Shown here one piece after another: positions 46,436 through 54,874 of a DNA stretch of 64,000 bases (the first letter of the stretch is position 1; each line of letters begins with the position of its first letter). The stretch is taken from the NCBI RefSeq assembly GCF_000422405.1, contig NZ_AULS01000002.1, positions 310,001-374,000 of the forward strand, written 5' to 3'. The notes under the pieces are model-generated. The model was not told the origin of the DNA. It ran no database searches and was given only the letters and a program-made list of their open reading frames with translations. This DNA is from Microbacterium luticocti DSM 19459. Lineage in GTDB: Bacteria > Actinomycetota > Actinomycetes > Actinomycetales > Microbacteriaceae. Position numbers and translations under genes: made by a program.

Positions 46436-48511
46436 GTGTCGACACCCTCGAACGACCCGCAGAGCCCGGCCGAGCCCGACACCGCGGCGAAGCCGGGATC
46501 CGCAACCAAGCCCAAGGCCACTGCCACGCGCAAGGCCGCCGCCGCGGGCAAGGCCGCCGCGAAGCCCAACGCCGCCGCTGAGCCCAAGGCCAGCGCGAAC
46601 CCGAACGCCGCCGCGCGTTCCCGGGCCGCGACGAAGCCGAAGACCGCCGCGGAGCCGAGCACCGCAGCCAAGCCCAAGGCCACTGCCACACGCAAGGCCA
46701 CCGGCCCAGCCAAGGTCACCGCCACGCCCAAGGCCACTGCCACACGCAAGGCCACCGCGAAGCCCAAGGCCGTCGCGAAGCCCAAGGCCGCGGCATCCCC
46801 CACCCTGCCGGACGAGGTGCGCGCGGGCCTGGACGCCGCGATCGCCGCCGTGCAGACCGGCGCCCGCGCATGGGCCCACCTCACCCTCGGCCAGCGCGTG
46901 CGACTGCTGGAACGAGTGCGGGCAAGCGTGGTCACCTGCGCCGAAGAGTGGGCGTCGACCGCGGCCCACAGCAAAGGCCTTCCGGCCGGACATCCGCTCG
47001 TGGGCGAGGAGTGGTTGTCAGGCCCGTACGCGGTGCTGGGCGCGCTCGACGGCTACCTGTCGACGTTGCGCGCGCTCGAGAAGGGCACGAGTCCGCTCGA
47101 CGGCGTGCGCACCGACATCGCCCCCGGCGGCCGGCTGCGTGCGCACGTCTTCCCGGCCACCGGCATCGACCACCTGCTGCTGTCGGGGTTCACCGGTGAG
47201 GTCTGGTTGCGGCCGGGTGTCACGCTGCCGCAGGCGCGGGATGCCGCGGGCCTCGGGCAGCGGCATCCCGATGCCGACGCGACCGTCGGTCTTGTGCTGG
47301 GCGCCGGCAACATCACCTCGATCCCGGTGCTCGACGTGCTCTACGAACTGCTGTCGGCGAACCGGGTGAGCGTGCTGAAGGTCAACCCGACACAGGACGC
47401 GCTGGTGCCGGTGTTCGAGCGCGCGCTCGCCCCGCTGATCGAGCCCGGATTTCTGCGCATCGTGCGCGGCGGCGGCGACGTCGGCGCCTTCCTGACCGAG
47501 CACGACGCGTTCGCGCACGTGCACATCACCGGCTCGGCGGCCACGTTCGACGCGATCGTGTGGGGCACCGGCGCCGCGGCCACCCGCCGCCGCGCGGCCG
47601 ACACGCCGCTGCTGAAAACGCCGATCACAGCCGAGCTCGGCGGCGTCTCGCCGATCATCGTGGTGCCCGGCCGCTGGAGCGACGCCGACCTGCGCTACCA
47701 GGCGTCGCACGTCGCCACCATGCGGCTGCACAACAGCGGCCACAACTGCATCGCCGGACAGGTCGTCATCCTCAGCCGCGACTGGCCCCAGCGCGACGCG
47801 TTCCTGGCCGCATTGCGTGAGGCCTATCAGACGGCGCCGGCACGCCCGGTCTGGTACCCGAACAGTGCGGCGAAGATGGATGCCGCAGCCGACGACTATC
47901 CCGATGCCACCTGGTGCGCCGACCACACCCGCGCCATGGTCGAGACCGCCCCGGGCGGCGACGCGACCGCGCTGGAGTCCACCGAGTACTTCGCGCCGGT
48001 GCTCGGCGTGGTCGAGCTGCGCGGCAGCGGACAGGAGTTCCTCGACGCGGCCGTCGCCCACGCCAACGACAAGCTCGCCGGCACACTCGGCGCGAACGTG
48101 CTGATCGACCCCGACACCGAGGCCGCACTGGCGGACGGTTTCGAGCGGGCGATCGCCGACCTGCGCTACGGCGGCATCGCGATCAACACCTGGACCGGCG
48201 TCGTGTTCGCCACCCCCGTGCTGTCGTGGGGCGCCTACCCCGGTGCCACCCTCCACGATGTGTCGAGCGGCATCGGGGTCGTGCACAACACGAAGCTTCT
48301 CGCCGAGGTCGAACGCTCCGTGCTGCGCGGGCCGTTCCGCCCGTTCCCCCGCTCGCTCGGCCGTCGCGGCCGGTTCTCGGTGCTGCCCAAGCCGCCGTGG
48401 TTCGTCGACGCCCGCACCGCGACCCCGGTCGCCGAGGGCCTGACCCGGTGGCATATGCACCACAGCATCCCGGGCCTTGTCGCCACGCTCGCCAAGGCGA
48501 TGCGGTCGTGA
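46436..48511 (+). CDS. Aldehyde dehydrogenase with histone-H1-like N-terminal tail
   Basis: 691 residues. Residues 1-120 are almost only Lys, Ala, Pro, Thr and Arg in repeats such as KPKATATRKA, like histone H1 tails. From about 121 it is an aldehyde dehydrogenase: VGLVLGAGNITSIPVLDVLY, ITGSAATFDAI, the catalytic Glu region TAELGGVSPIIV and the catalytic Cys in SGHNCIAGQ. GAAGGAGAGCGCC before the GTG supports the long form. The stop overlaps the GMC oxidoreductase start, suggesting an alcohol-aldehyde-acid pair. The tail may bind nucleic acid or acidic surfaces; this is a guess. Confidence 0.82.
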   Translation: MSTPSNDPQSPAEPDTAAKPGSATKPKATATRKAAAAGKAAAKPNAAAEPKASANPNAAARSRAATKPKTAAEPSTAAKPKATATRKATGPAKVTATPKATATRKATAKPKAVAKPKAAASPTLPDEVRAGLDAAIAAVQTGARAWAHLTLGQRVRLLERVRASVVTCAEEWASTAAHSKGLPAGHPLVGEEWLSGPYAVLGALDGYLSTLRALEKGTSPLDGVRTDIAPGGRLRAHVFPATGIDHLLLSGFTGEVWLRPGVTLPQARDAAGLGQRHPDADATVGLVLGAGNITSIPVLDVLYELLSANRVSVLKVNPTQDALVPVFERALAPLIEPGFLRIVRGGGDVGAFLTEHDAFAHVHITGSAATFDAIVWGTGAAATRRRAADTPLLKTPITAELGGVSPIIVVPGRWSDADLRYQASHVATMRLHNSGHNCIAGQVVILSRDWPQRDAFLAALREAYQTAPARPVWYPNSAAKMDAAADDYPDATWCADHTRAMVETAPGGDATALESTEYFAPVLGVVELRGSGQEFLDAAVAHANDKLAGTLGANVLIDPDTEAALADGFERAIADLRYGGIAINTWTGVVFATPVLSWGAYPGATLHDVSSGIGVVHNTKLLAEVERSVLRGPFRPFPRSLGRRGRFSVLPKPPWFVDARTATPVAEGLTRWHMHHSIPGLVATLAKAMRS

Positions 48512-50139
48512 GCGCGAAGCCACTCGTCGCCGACTACGTCGTCGTCGGCGCGGGATCGGCCGGCGCCGCGCTGGCGGCACGGCTGAGCGAAGACCCGTCG
48601 GTGTCGGTGCTGCTGCTCGAGGCCGGCGACCCCGACGCCGCGCTCGAACTGCACGTGCCGGCGGCGTTCTCGAAGCTGTTCCGTGGCCGGTACGACTGGA
48701 ACTACGACACCGTGGCGCAGCCGGGCCTCGACGGCCGCACCGTGTACTGGCCGCGCGGCAAGACGCTGGGCGGGTCGTCGTCGCTGAACGCGATGATGTG
48801 GGTGCGCGGGTTCGCCGCCGACTACGACGGGTGGGCGGATGCCGCGGGCCCAGGCTGGTCGTGGGACGCGCTCGTTCCCTACTTCGGCCGCGTGGAGCGC
48901 ACCGAGGACGCCGCGGATCCGACGCAGGGCACCGACGGCGCGCAGCCGGTCGAGCACCAGCGCGACCCGCGGCCGCACACCGCCGCGTTCCTGCAGGCCG
49001 CGCGCGAAGCCGGCTACCCGGTGACCCCGGCGAACCTGCCGAACGGGCAGGGGTTCAGCCAGACCATGGTGACCCACCATCGCGGGGCGCGTGCCTCCAC
49101 CGCCGACACGTACCTGCGGCCGGCGCGCCGGCGCCGCAACCTGCGGGTGCTCACCGGCGCGTTCGTGCGCCGAGTGAGGTTCGACGCCGCCGTCGGCGAC
49201 CGCACCGGCGAGCTCCCCCGGGCCACCGGCGTGTACGTCGACATCGACGGCATCGCCCGGCACGCGTCCGCCCGGCGCGAGGTGATCCTCTGCGGCGGGG
49301 CGGTGAACACCCCGCAGCTGCTGATGCTGAGCGGGGTCGGGCCCGCCGATCACCTCGCCGACCACGGCATCCCGCTCGTCGCCGACGCCCCCGAGGTCGG
49401 CGCGAACCTGCAGGACCACCTCGTCTCAGGGCTCGCACCCGCCGCGCGCGGCGGCACCCTGTACACCGCCGAGAAGCCGGCGCAACTGGTGCGTTACCTC
49501 GCCGCGCGGCGCGGGATGCTGACCTCGAACGTCGCCGAGGCGTACGGGTTCGTGCGCACCGAGGCCGCCGACCGGTTCGGCGCCCCGCCGGGCCTGCCCG
49601 ACATCGAGATCATCTTCGCGCCCGCGCCGTACGTGGGCGAGGGGCTGGTGCCGCTGCCGGCCGAGGGCATCACCGTCGGCGCGATCCTGCTGCAGCCGCG
49701 CAGCCGCGGCACGGTGCGGCTGGCGTCGGACAATCCGGCCGACAAACCGCTCATCGACCCGGCGTACCTGTCCGACCAGGCCGACGTCGAGACGCTCCTG
49801 GCGGGGCTGGCCGTGTGCGAGCGGCTGATCGACACGCAGGCGTTGACGGCGGTGACCACTGGTGGCTGGGTGCAGCCGCCCGGTGGCGAGCGGATGTCGC
49901 CGGCCGAGCGCGACGAGCTGTCGCTGCGGCGCTATTCGCACACGCTGTACCACCCGGTGGGCACCGCACGGATGGGCCGGGACGAGGCATCCGTCGTCGA
50001 CACGCAGCTGCGGGTGCGGGGCGTGGAGGGGCTGCGGGTGGCGGATGCCTCGGTCATGCCGACGATCGTGCGCGGACACACGAACGCCGCGGCGATCGTG
50101 ATCGGCGAGGTCGCCGCCGACCTGATCCGCGGCCACTGA
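48508..50139 (+). CDS. GMC-family FAD oxidoreductase (choline dehydrogenase-like)
   Basis: 543 residues. N-terminal ADYVVVGAGSAGAALAARLS binds FAD, followed by the GMC signature RGKTLGGSSSLNAMMWVRG near 88, GGAVNTPQLLMLSGVGP near 262, and the C-terminal active-site region HPVGTARMG with GHTNAAAIVIGE. It should oxidise a primary alcohol to an aldehyde. It overlaps the upstream aldehyde dehydrogenase by four bases. Substrate unknown; choline is only one possibility. Confidence 0.9.
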   Translation: MSAKPLVADYVVVGAGSAGAALAARLSEDPSVSVLLLEAGDPDAALELHVPAAFSKLFRGRYDWNYDTVAQPGLDGRTVYWPRGKTLGGSSSLNAMMWVRGFAADYDGWADAAGPGWSWDALVPYFGRVERTEDAADPTQGTDGAQPVEHQRDPRPHTAAFLQAAREAGYPVTPANLPNGQGFSQTMVTHHRGARASTADTYLRPARRRRNLRVLTGAFVRRVRFDAAVGDRTGELPRATGVYVDIDGIARHASARREVILCGGAVNTPQLLMLSGVGPADHLADHGIPLVADAPEVGANLQDHLVSGLAPAARGGTLYTAEKPAQLVRYLAARRGMLTSNVAEAYGFVRTEAADRFGAPPGLPDIEIIFAPAPYVGEGLVPLPAEGITVGAILLQPRSRGTVRLASDNPADKPLIDPAYLSDQADVETLLAGLAVCERLIDTQALTAVTTGGWVQPPGGERMSPAERDELSLRRYSHTLYHPVGTARMGRDEASVVDTQLRVRGVEGLRVADASVMPTIVRGHTNAAAIVIGEVAADLIRGH

Positions 50140-50185
50140 GACGGTTGCGGCCGCCACGGCGGGACACCCCGTCGGCCCGGGTCGG

Positions 50186-51262
50186 TCAGGAGCCCCAGTA
50201 GCCGTCCGGCTCGTCGGGCCCGACCTGATCGGGCTCGCGCGCATCGTCCGAAGCCGCGGCGCCGGCTGCGGCATCCGTCCCGCCGACCCCGGCGAACCGG
50301 TCGGTGGCCGTGCGCAGCGCGCGGGCGATGCCCGGTTCGGATGCCGCGTGCCCCGCGTCGGGCACGATGACCAGCTCGGCCTCGGGCCAGGCGCGGTGCA
50401 GGTCCCAGGCGGTCATCGCCGGGGTGCACACGTCGTACCGCCCCTGCACGATGGTGGCCGGGATGCCTCGCAGCGTGGCGGCCTCGTCGATGAGCTGCCC
50501 CTCGCGCAGCCAGCCGCCGTGCAGAAAGTAGTGGTTCTCGATGCGCGCGAACGCGACGGCGTGCTCGGACTCGCTCGACTCGGCGACGCGGTCGGCGTCG
50601 GGCAGCAGCGAGATCGTCGCCGCCTCCCAGCGGCTCCAGGCCACCGCCGCCGGCACGTGCACGGCCGGATCGGGGTCGGCCAGCCGCCGGTGGTACGCCT
50701 CGATCATGCGCGACCGCTCGAGCACGGGGATCGGCGCGATGAACTCCTCCCACAGGTCGGGGAACAGTGCCCCCGCCCCGCCCTCGTAGAACCATTCCAG
50801 TTCGTGCCGGCGAAGTGTGAACACACCGCGCAGCACCAGTTCGGTGACCGCGGCGGGGTGCGTCTGCGCGTACGCGAGCGCCAGGGCGCTGCCCCATGAT
50901 CCACCGAACACCTGCCAGGCGTCGATGCCGAGGTTCTTGCGCAGCAATTCGAGGTCGGCGACCAGATGCCAGGTGGTGTTGTGCCGCAGGTCGGCGTCCG
51001 GATCGGACGCGTGCGGCGTGGACCGGCCGCAGCCGCGCTGGTCCATGAGCACGATGCGGTAATGCGCGGGGTCGAAGAAGCGCCGGTGCCACGGTGCGGT
51101 GCCGCCGCCGGGGCCGCCGTGCAGGAACACCACCGGCTTGCCGTCGGGGTTGCCCGACTGCTCCCAGTACACGCGGTTGCCGTCGCCGACCAGCAGCATG
51201 CCGGTGTCATACGGGTCGACGGGCGGATAGAGGATGCCCTCCAGGTGCGCCGGTGTGCTCAC
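50186..51262 (-). CDS. pip: Proline iminopeptidase (alpha/beta hydrolase, S33)
   Basis: 358 residues. PVVFLHGGPGGGTAPWHRRF is the oxyanion-hole region, GGSWGSALALAYAQTHP holds the nucleophile serine, and GRYDVCTPA with DAGHAAS holds the Asp and His. LMDQRGCGRSTPHA is typical of proline iminopeptidases, which release N-terminal proline. The C-terminus ends in an Asp/Ala/Glu-rich tail longer than usual. GTG start at 51262. Convergent with the GMC gene, divergent from the antiporter. Confidence 0.88.
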   Translation of the reverse strand: MSTPAHLEGILYPPVDPYDTGMLLVGDGNRVYWEQSGNPDGKPVVFLHGGPGGGTAPWHRRFFDPAHYRIVLMDQRGCGRSTPHASDPDADLRHNTTWHLVADLELLRKNLGIDAWQVFGGSWGSALALAYAQTHPAAVTELVLRGVFTLRRHELEWFYEGGAGALFPDLWEEFIAPIPVLERSRMIEAYHRRLADPDPAVHVPAAVAWSRWEAATISLLPDADRVAESSESEHAVAFARIENHYFLHGGWLREGQLIDEAATLRGIPATIVQGRYDVCTPAMTAWDLHRAWPEAELVIVPDAGHAASEPGIARALRTATDRFAGVGGTDAAAGAAASDDAREPDQVGPDEPDGYWGS

Positions 51263-51485
51263 TTCGTCCCCCCGACGTTCGCAGGCTTGGTGAACGTCAT
51301 GCGTTTACGTTATCGTGCACATCCCGCCCGGGCGAGGAGGTCGTGGCATCCCGACACGACTGCGCCGGGCAGGGAAACCACGCCCTGGGCCGCCGACGGA
51401 ATACACGGTACCGTCGGATGCCGGCGCGGGCATAGGCTCGGGCCGGACCCGCCCCACCGTCGCACCGTTGTGGAAGGAGCCCCGG

Positions 51486-53234
51486 ATGGAGCCGCTGCTG
51501 CTGGGCCTGCTGGTCGCCGTCGCCGGCATCCTGATCGTCGCCCTGGTCACCGCCGTCGCCCAGCGCATCGGCGTGGCCGGCCCGTTGCTGATGGTCGGCG
51601 TCGGGCTGCTCATCGCGCTCGTGCCGTTCGTCGACATCCCGCCGATCCCGCCCGACGTGATCCTCATCGGCGTGCTGCCACCGCTGCTGTATTCGGCGGC
51701 GGTGAATCTGCCGGCGCTGGAGTTCCGTCGCGACTTCGGGCCGATCGCCGGTCTGTCGGTGGTGCTCGTGGTGCTCAGCGCGCTGATCCTCGGGGTGTTC
51801 TTCTGGCTGGCGATCCCGAGCGTCGGACTGCCGTTGGGCATCGCGCTGGGCGCGATCCTCAGCCCCACCGACGCGGTCGCCACCTCGATCGTCAAACGGC
51901 TGGGCATCTCGCCGCGGGTGGTGACGATGCTCGAGGGCGAGAGCCTGCTCAACGACGCCACCGCCCTGGTGCTGCTGCGCACCGCCATCGCCGCGATCGC
52001 CGCCGGGTTCTCGGTGGGTGGGGCCATCGGTACGTTCGCGTGGGGTGTGCTCGTGGCCATCCTGGTCGGGGCGGTGGTGGGATGGCTCGTGCTGCGGCTG
52101 CGGGAATGGATCGGCGACTCGGCCGCCAACACGGCCGTCAGCTTCACCGTGCCGTTCTTGGCGTACCTTCCCACCGAGCACCTGGGCGGTTCCGGACTGG
52201 TGGCCGCGGTGGTGGCGGGCATCGTCACCGGGCAGGGTGCGCGCCGTCGGCTGACGCCCGAGCAGCGGTTGAGCGACAGGCTCAACTGGCGCACCGTCGA
52301 GCTCGTGCTCGAGGGTGCGGTGTTCTTGATCATGGGGCTGGAACTGCGCGAGATCGTGCAGCAGAACGCCGCCGACAGCGGCGGCCTGTGGCATGGCGCG
52401 TGGCTGGCGCTGGCCGCGCTCGGCATCGTGGTGGTCGTGCGCGCCGGGTACGTCTCGGCGCTGGTGTGGGGACAGGGCCGGCGGGCGCGTCGCATGGACC
52501 GCGACCGGCTGCAGAGTTTCAACGACCGATTGGATGCCGTCGCGTCGGGCGCGAAGCCGATGCCGGCGCCGCGCGGCAAGAAGGTCGATGCGGCGCGGCA
52601 GCAGCGCCGGGTGCAGTCGATGCGCACGAGGGTGAGCCGGCTGATCGCCGACATCGACTATTACCAGGCGTCGCCGTTGGGCTGGCGGCACGGCACGGTG
52701 ATCGTGTGGGCGGGGATGCGCGGTGTGGTCACACTCGCGGCGGCGCAGACGCTCCCCCGCGACATCGAGCATCGGCCGCTGCTGATCTTCGTCGCGTTCC
52801 TGGTCGCGTTGATCAGCCTGCTGCTGCAGGGCTTCAGCCTGCCCTGGCTGGTGCGCAGACTGGGGTTGCAGGGAAGCGGCAGCGAGGCGATCACGGCGGC
52901 CGAGCGGCAGCGGGTGGACGACGAGTTGCGTGCCGCGGCCGGGCAGGCCCTGGCATCCGCTGATCTGCGCAAGCGCGATGGAACGCCGTTCAGCGCCGAG
53001 ATGACCGAGCGGATCAGGGAGCGGCTGCAGGCTCCGCCGGCGGACGAGGGCGATGAGAGCGCGGTGACCACGCGCGAGATGCTCGAACTGCGGCTGGCGA
53101 CGATCGCGGCCATGCGGCGGCGGCTCGACGAGCTCTCGCACGACGGGTCGGTCGGCTCGGCGGTGCTGCGGCACACGCTGGCCGAGTTGGATGCCGACGA
53201 GCTGAGTCTGCAGCTGCGGCTGGGCGACGGGTGA
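51486..53234 (+). CDS. Na+/H+ antiporter (CPA1/NhaP type)
   Basis: 582 residues with about twelve membrane helices. GAILSPTDAVATSIVKRLG near 130 carries the ion-binding acidic motif, followed by MLEGESLLNDATALVLLRTA. Long cytoplasmic segments follow, including a charged C-terminus (about 480-582). GAAGGAGCCCCGG before the ATG at 51486 fixes the start. Its stop overlaps an in-frame GTG of the next gene, suggesting co-transcription. Role: pH and sodium balance. Confidence 0.88.
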   Translation: MEPLLLGLLVAVAGILIVALVTAVAQRIGVAGPLLMVGVGLLIALVPFVDIPPIPPDVILIGVLPPLLYSAAVNLPALEFRRDFGPIAGLSVVLVVLSALILGVFFWLAIPSVGLPLGIALGAILSPTDAVATSIVKRLGISPRVVTMLEGESLLNDATALVLLRTAIAAIAAGFSVGGAIGTFAWGVLVAILVGAVVGWLVLRLREWIGDSAANTAVSFTVPFLAYLPTEHLGGSGLVAAVVAGIVTGQGARRRLTPEQRLSDRLNWRTVELVLEGAVFLIMGLELREIVQQNAADSGGLWHGAWLALAALGIVVVVRAGYVSALVWGQGRRARRMDRDRLQSFNDRLDAVASGAKPMPAPRGKKVDAARQQRRVQSMRTRVSRLIADIDYYQASPLGWRHGTVIVWAGMRGVVTLAAAQTLPRDIEHRPLLIFVAFLVALISLLLQGFSLPWLVRRLGLQGSGSEAITAAERQRVDDELRAAAGQALASADLRKRDGTPFSAEMTERIRERLQAPPADEGDESAVTTREMLELRLATIAAMRRRLDELSHDGSVGSAVLRHTLAELDADELSLQLRLGDG

Positions 53235-53266
53235 CAGCATCGCGGGCGACGGGGGAGAATGGGGTG

Positions 53267-53692
53267 ATGGATGAGACCGGCCCCCTCCCCCTGCCGCACG
53301 AGGCTGCCGCCTGCCCGGAGTGTTTCGAACAGTTGCAGCGTGACCGCGACTGGTGGCAGGCCCGGCCGGCGGGTGCCCGGCTGGTGGGTCTGGTGGTCGC
53401 GCGCGACGACATGCCGTCGATCAAGCAGCAGCGCGACGATCTGGCACGGTTCGGGGTGCCGATCGACGGGTTCCGGCACCCTGCGCCCGAGACGTTGGAG
53501 ACGTGGGAGCAGCGACTGGTGCGACTGTTCGGCACGTTGCGGCGGGGCGACGTGCTGGTGGTGGCGAGCATCCATGCGCTCGGCCGTGACATCGACGAAG
53601 AGACCCGCACGGTGGCGGAACTGCAACGCCGCGGTGTCGTGGTGAAGGTGCTCAGCCATACCGGCCGTCACCTGTTCGACGCCGGGCGCTGA
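53267..53692 (+). CDS. Resolvase-like protein lacking the catalytic serine
   Basis: 141 residues with the fold pattern of the serine-recombinase N-terminal domain: RLVGLVVARDDMPSIKQQRD, RRGDVLVVASIHALGRDIDE and RTVAELQRRGVVVKVLS. Where active enzymes have a serine after the ARV-type strand, this protein has ARDD, so strand cleavage is unlikely. No DNA-binding helix-turn-helix follows. A frame start exists at 53231, overlapping the antiporter stop, but GGGGAGAATGGGGTG sits before the ATG at 53267. An N-terminal CPECF could bind metal. Function unknown. Confidence 0.65.
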   Translation: MDETGPLPLPHEAAACPECFEQLQRDRDWWQARPAGARLVGLVVARDDMPSIKQQRDDLARFGVPIDGFRHPAPETLETWEQRLVRLFGTLRRGDVLVVASIHALGRDIDEETRTVAELQRRGVVVKVLSHTGRHLFDAGR

Positions 53693-53707
53693 CCCGGTCC
53701 GCGTCGC

Positions 53708-53888
53708 GGGGTGGGCCGGTCGAAGTGGGCGGCGGGCTGACCGGGCTGGGCGCCGGGGTCCGGGCTGGCGCCGGGGTGGGCCGGTCGAGGTGGGCGGCGG
53801 GGCGACCGGGCTGGGCGCCGGGGTCTGGGCTGGGTGCCGGAGTCTGGGCTGGGCGCCGGGGTGAGTGCCGGGGTCCGGGCTGGGCGCC
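53708..53888. repeat. GC-rich tandem repeat array
   Basis: Two 65-66 base units starting GGGGTGGGCCGGTCGA are followed by shorter units built from GGGGTCCGGGCTGGGCGCC. Open frames here are repeat artefacts. No gene is supported between 53693 and 54042. Confidence 0.8.
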
Positions 53889-53918
53889 GGGCTCGGGCCC
53901 GACTCCCCCATCTCCCCG

Positions 53919-53976
53919 GTAGTTGCCGCAAGTGGTGGGAAAGATCGCGATCATAACGACCATTCGCGGCAACTAC
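53919..53976. repeat. Palindromic element with 11-bp stem
   Basis: GTAGTTGCCGC and GCGGCAACTAC face each other across a 36-base AT-richer loop containing ATCGCGAT. There is no T run after it, so it looks more like a REP-type element than a terminator. Confidence 0.6.
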
Positions 53977-54042
53977 TGAGGGGCGGGCGGTGCCGTCCGG
54001 CGACGGGATGCTCGGGGTCGAGAGCCGGCGCCGGTGGTGATG

Positions 54043-54147
54043 TCAGCAACCGGGTCCGGTGGGGTCTTCGGTGCAGGTGTGGGCGACCAGCATGGTGTGG
54101 GCTTCGTAGATGCGGATGCTCACCCCTACGGCGAGGAACTTCAGCAT
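54043..54147 (-). pseudogene. Internally deleted PKD-protein remnant (copy A)
   Basis: A 34-codon frame: MLKFLAV, like the signal-peptide start of the intact PKD gene, is joined directly to GVSIRIYEAHTMLVAHTC and the identical C-terminus of that gene. About 250 codons between have been lost. It overlaps the lipoprotein A stop with the same ATGCTGA junction as the intact pair. Confidence 0.7.
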
Positions 54148-54671
54148 GGGGGCCCGTCTTTCCTGCCCAGGACTTCGCTCACAAGGAAGCCTGTTGGTGA
54201 GTGGTCGTCTTCTCTGAGCTCGACGGCCAGCGACTGAACCGGCGATCTCGTGTCCTTCACGAGGTTCGTGCCGTCGGAAGCGCGGATTTCGACGGATGAC
54301 ACGTCGTTGCACACGTTGAGCATGACGACCGAGAGATCTCCATCGATGCTCCGTGGTTCAACCAGACTGAGGCGGATCTGGCCACTCACGACGACACCTT
54401 CGGCGTGGTAGCGCGTCAGGGTCTTCTTGTCTGCATCACGTGCGCCGCCAGTGGCCCATCGGTAGACATTCTCGAGTGTTGCGGGATCTGACAGGTCGAG
54501 GTGATTCGTCGCGTTGATGTACGCACGGTACGTGTCCTCCGCCGCCTTGTAGGCGTCGGCTTTGCTGGTGAACCGCGGGCTCGGCGTCGGGCTCGGCGAC
54601 GGGTGCGCCGCGCACCCGGTCAGCAGCCCGAGCACGAGTACGACGGCAGACACGAACGCGCGACGAGACAT
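54141..54671 (-). CDS. Lipoprotein paralogue A
   Basis: 176 residues. Signal sequence MSRRAFVSAVVLVLGLLTGC ends in a lipobox cysteine (LTGC), then a Pro/Ser spacer and ADAYKAAEDTYRAYINATNH. The middle has a VCNDVSSVEI segment and the protein ends GPPC; both cysteines recur in the paralogues and may pair. The frame opens 26 codons earlier, but the lipoprotein start is clear. One of five tandem copies. Fold may be NTF2-like; function unknown. Confidence 0.8.
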   Translation of the reverse strand: MSRRAFVSAVVLVLGLLTGCAAHPSPSPTPSPRFTSKADAYKAAEDTYRAYINATNHLDLSDPATLENVYRWATGGARDADKKTLTRYHAEGVVVSGQIRLSLVEPRSIDGDLSVVMLNVCNDVSSVEIRASDGTNLVKDTRSPVQSLAVELREDDHSPTGFLVSEVLGRKDGPPC

Positions 54672-54711
54672 GCACGCCACCGTAGCGAGATCCACGCACA
54701 CACCGTCAGAG

Positions 54712-54720
54712 TTATCCACA
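54712..54720. promoter_or_regulatory. TTATCCACA site upstream of lipoprotein A
   Basis: A perfect DnaA-box consensus, 40 bases before the start. On the transcribed strand it reads TGTGGATAA, so GATAAC may instead be a -10 box. Confidence 0.5.
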
Positions 54721-54874
54721 GCCCCCGACGCCAGGGCACACTCGCTCACTTCAGACAGGCATCACGGAGACCGAGACCCATGGAACGGCGCCGGTCGTCG
54801 CTCTCGGAGGTTGGCTCGCTGCGCGATTCCGTGCCCGGGGGTGGCGCGGTGGAGAGCCGGCGCCGGTGGTGGTG

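Noticed and set aside
53661-53972. Pro-rich open frames in the GC repeat array
   Set aside because: All frames are open only because of the repeats; no ribosome site or conserved domain.
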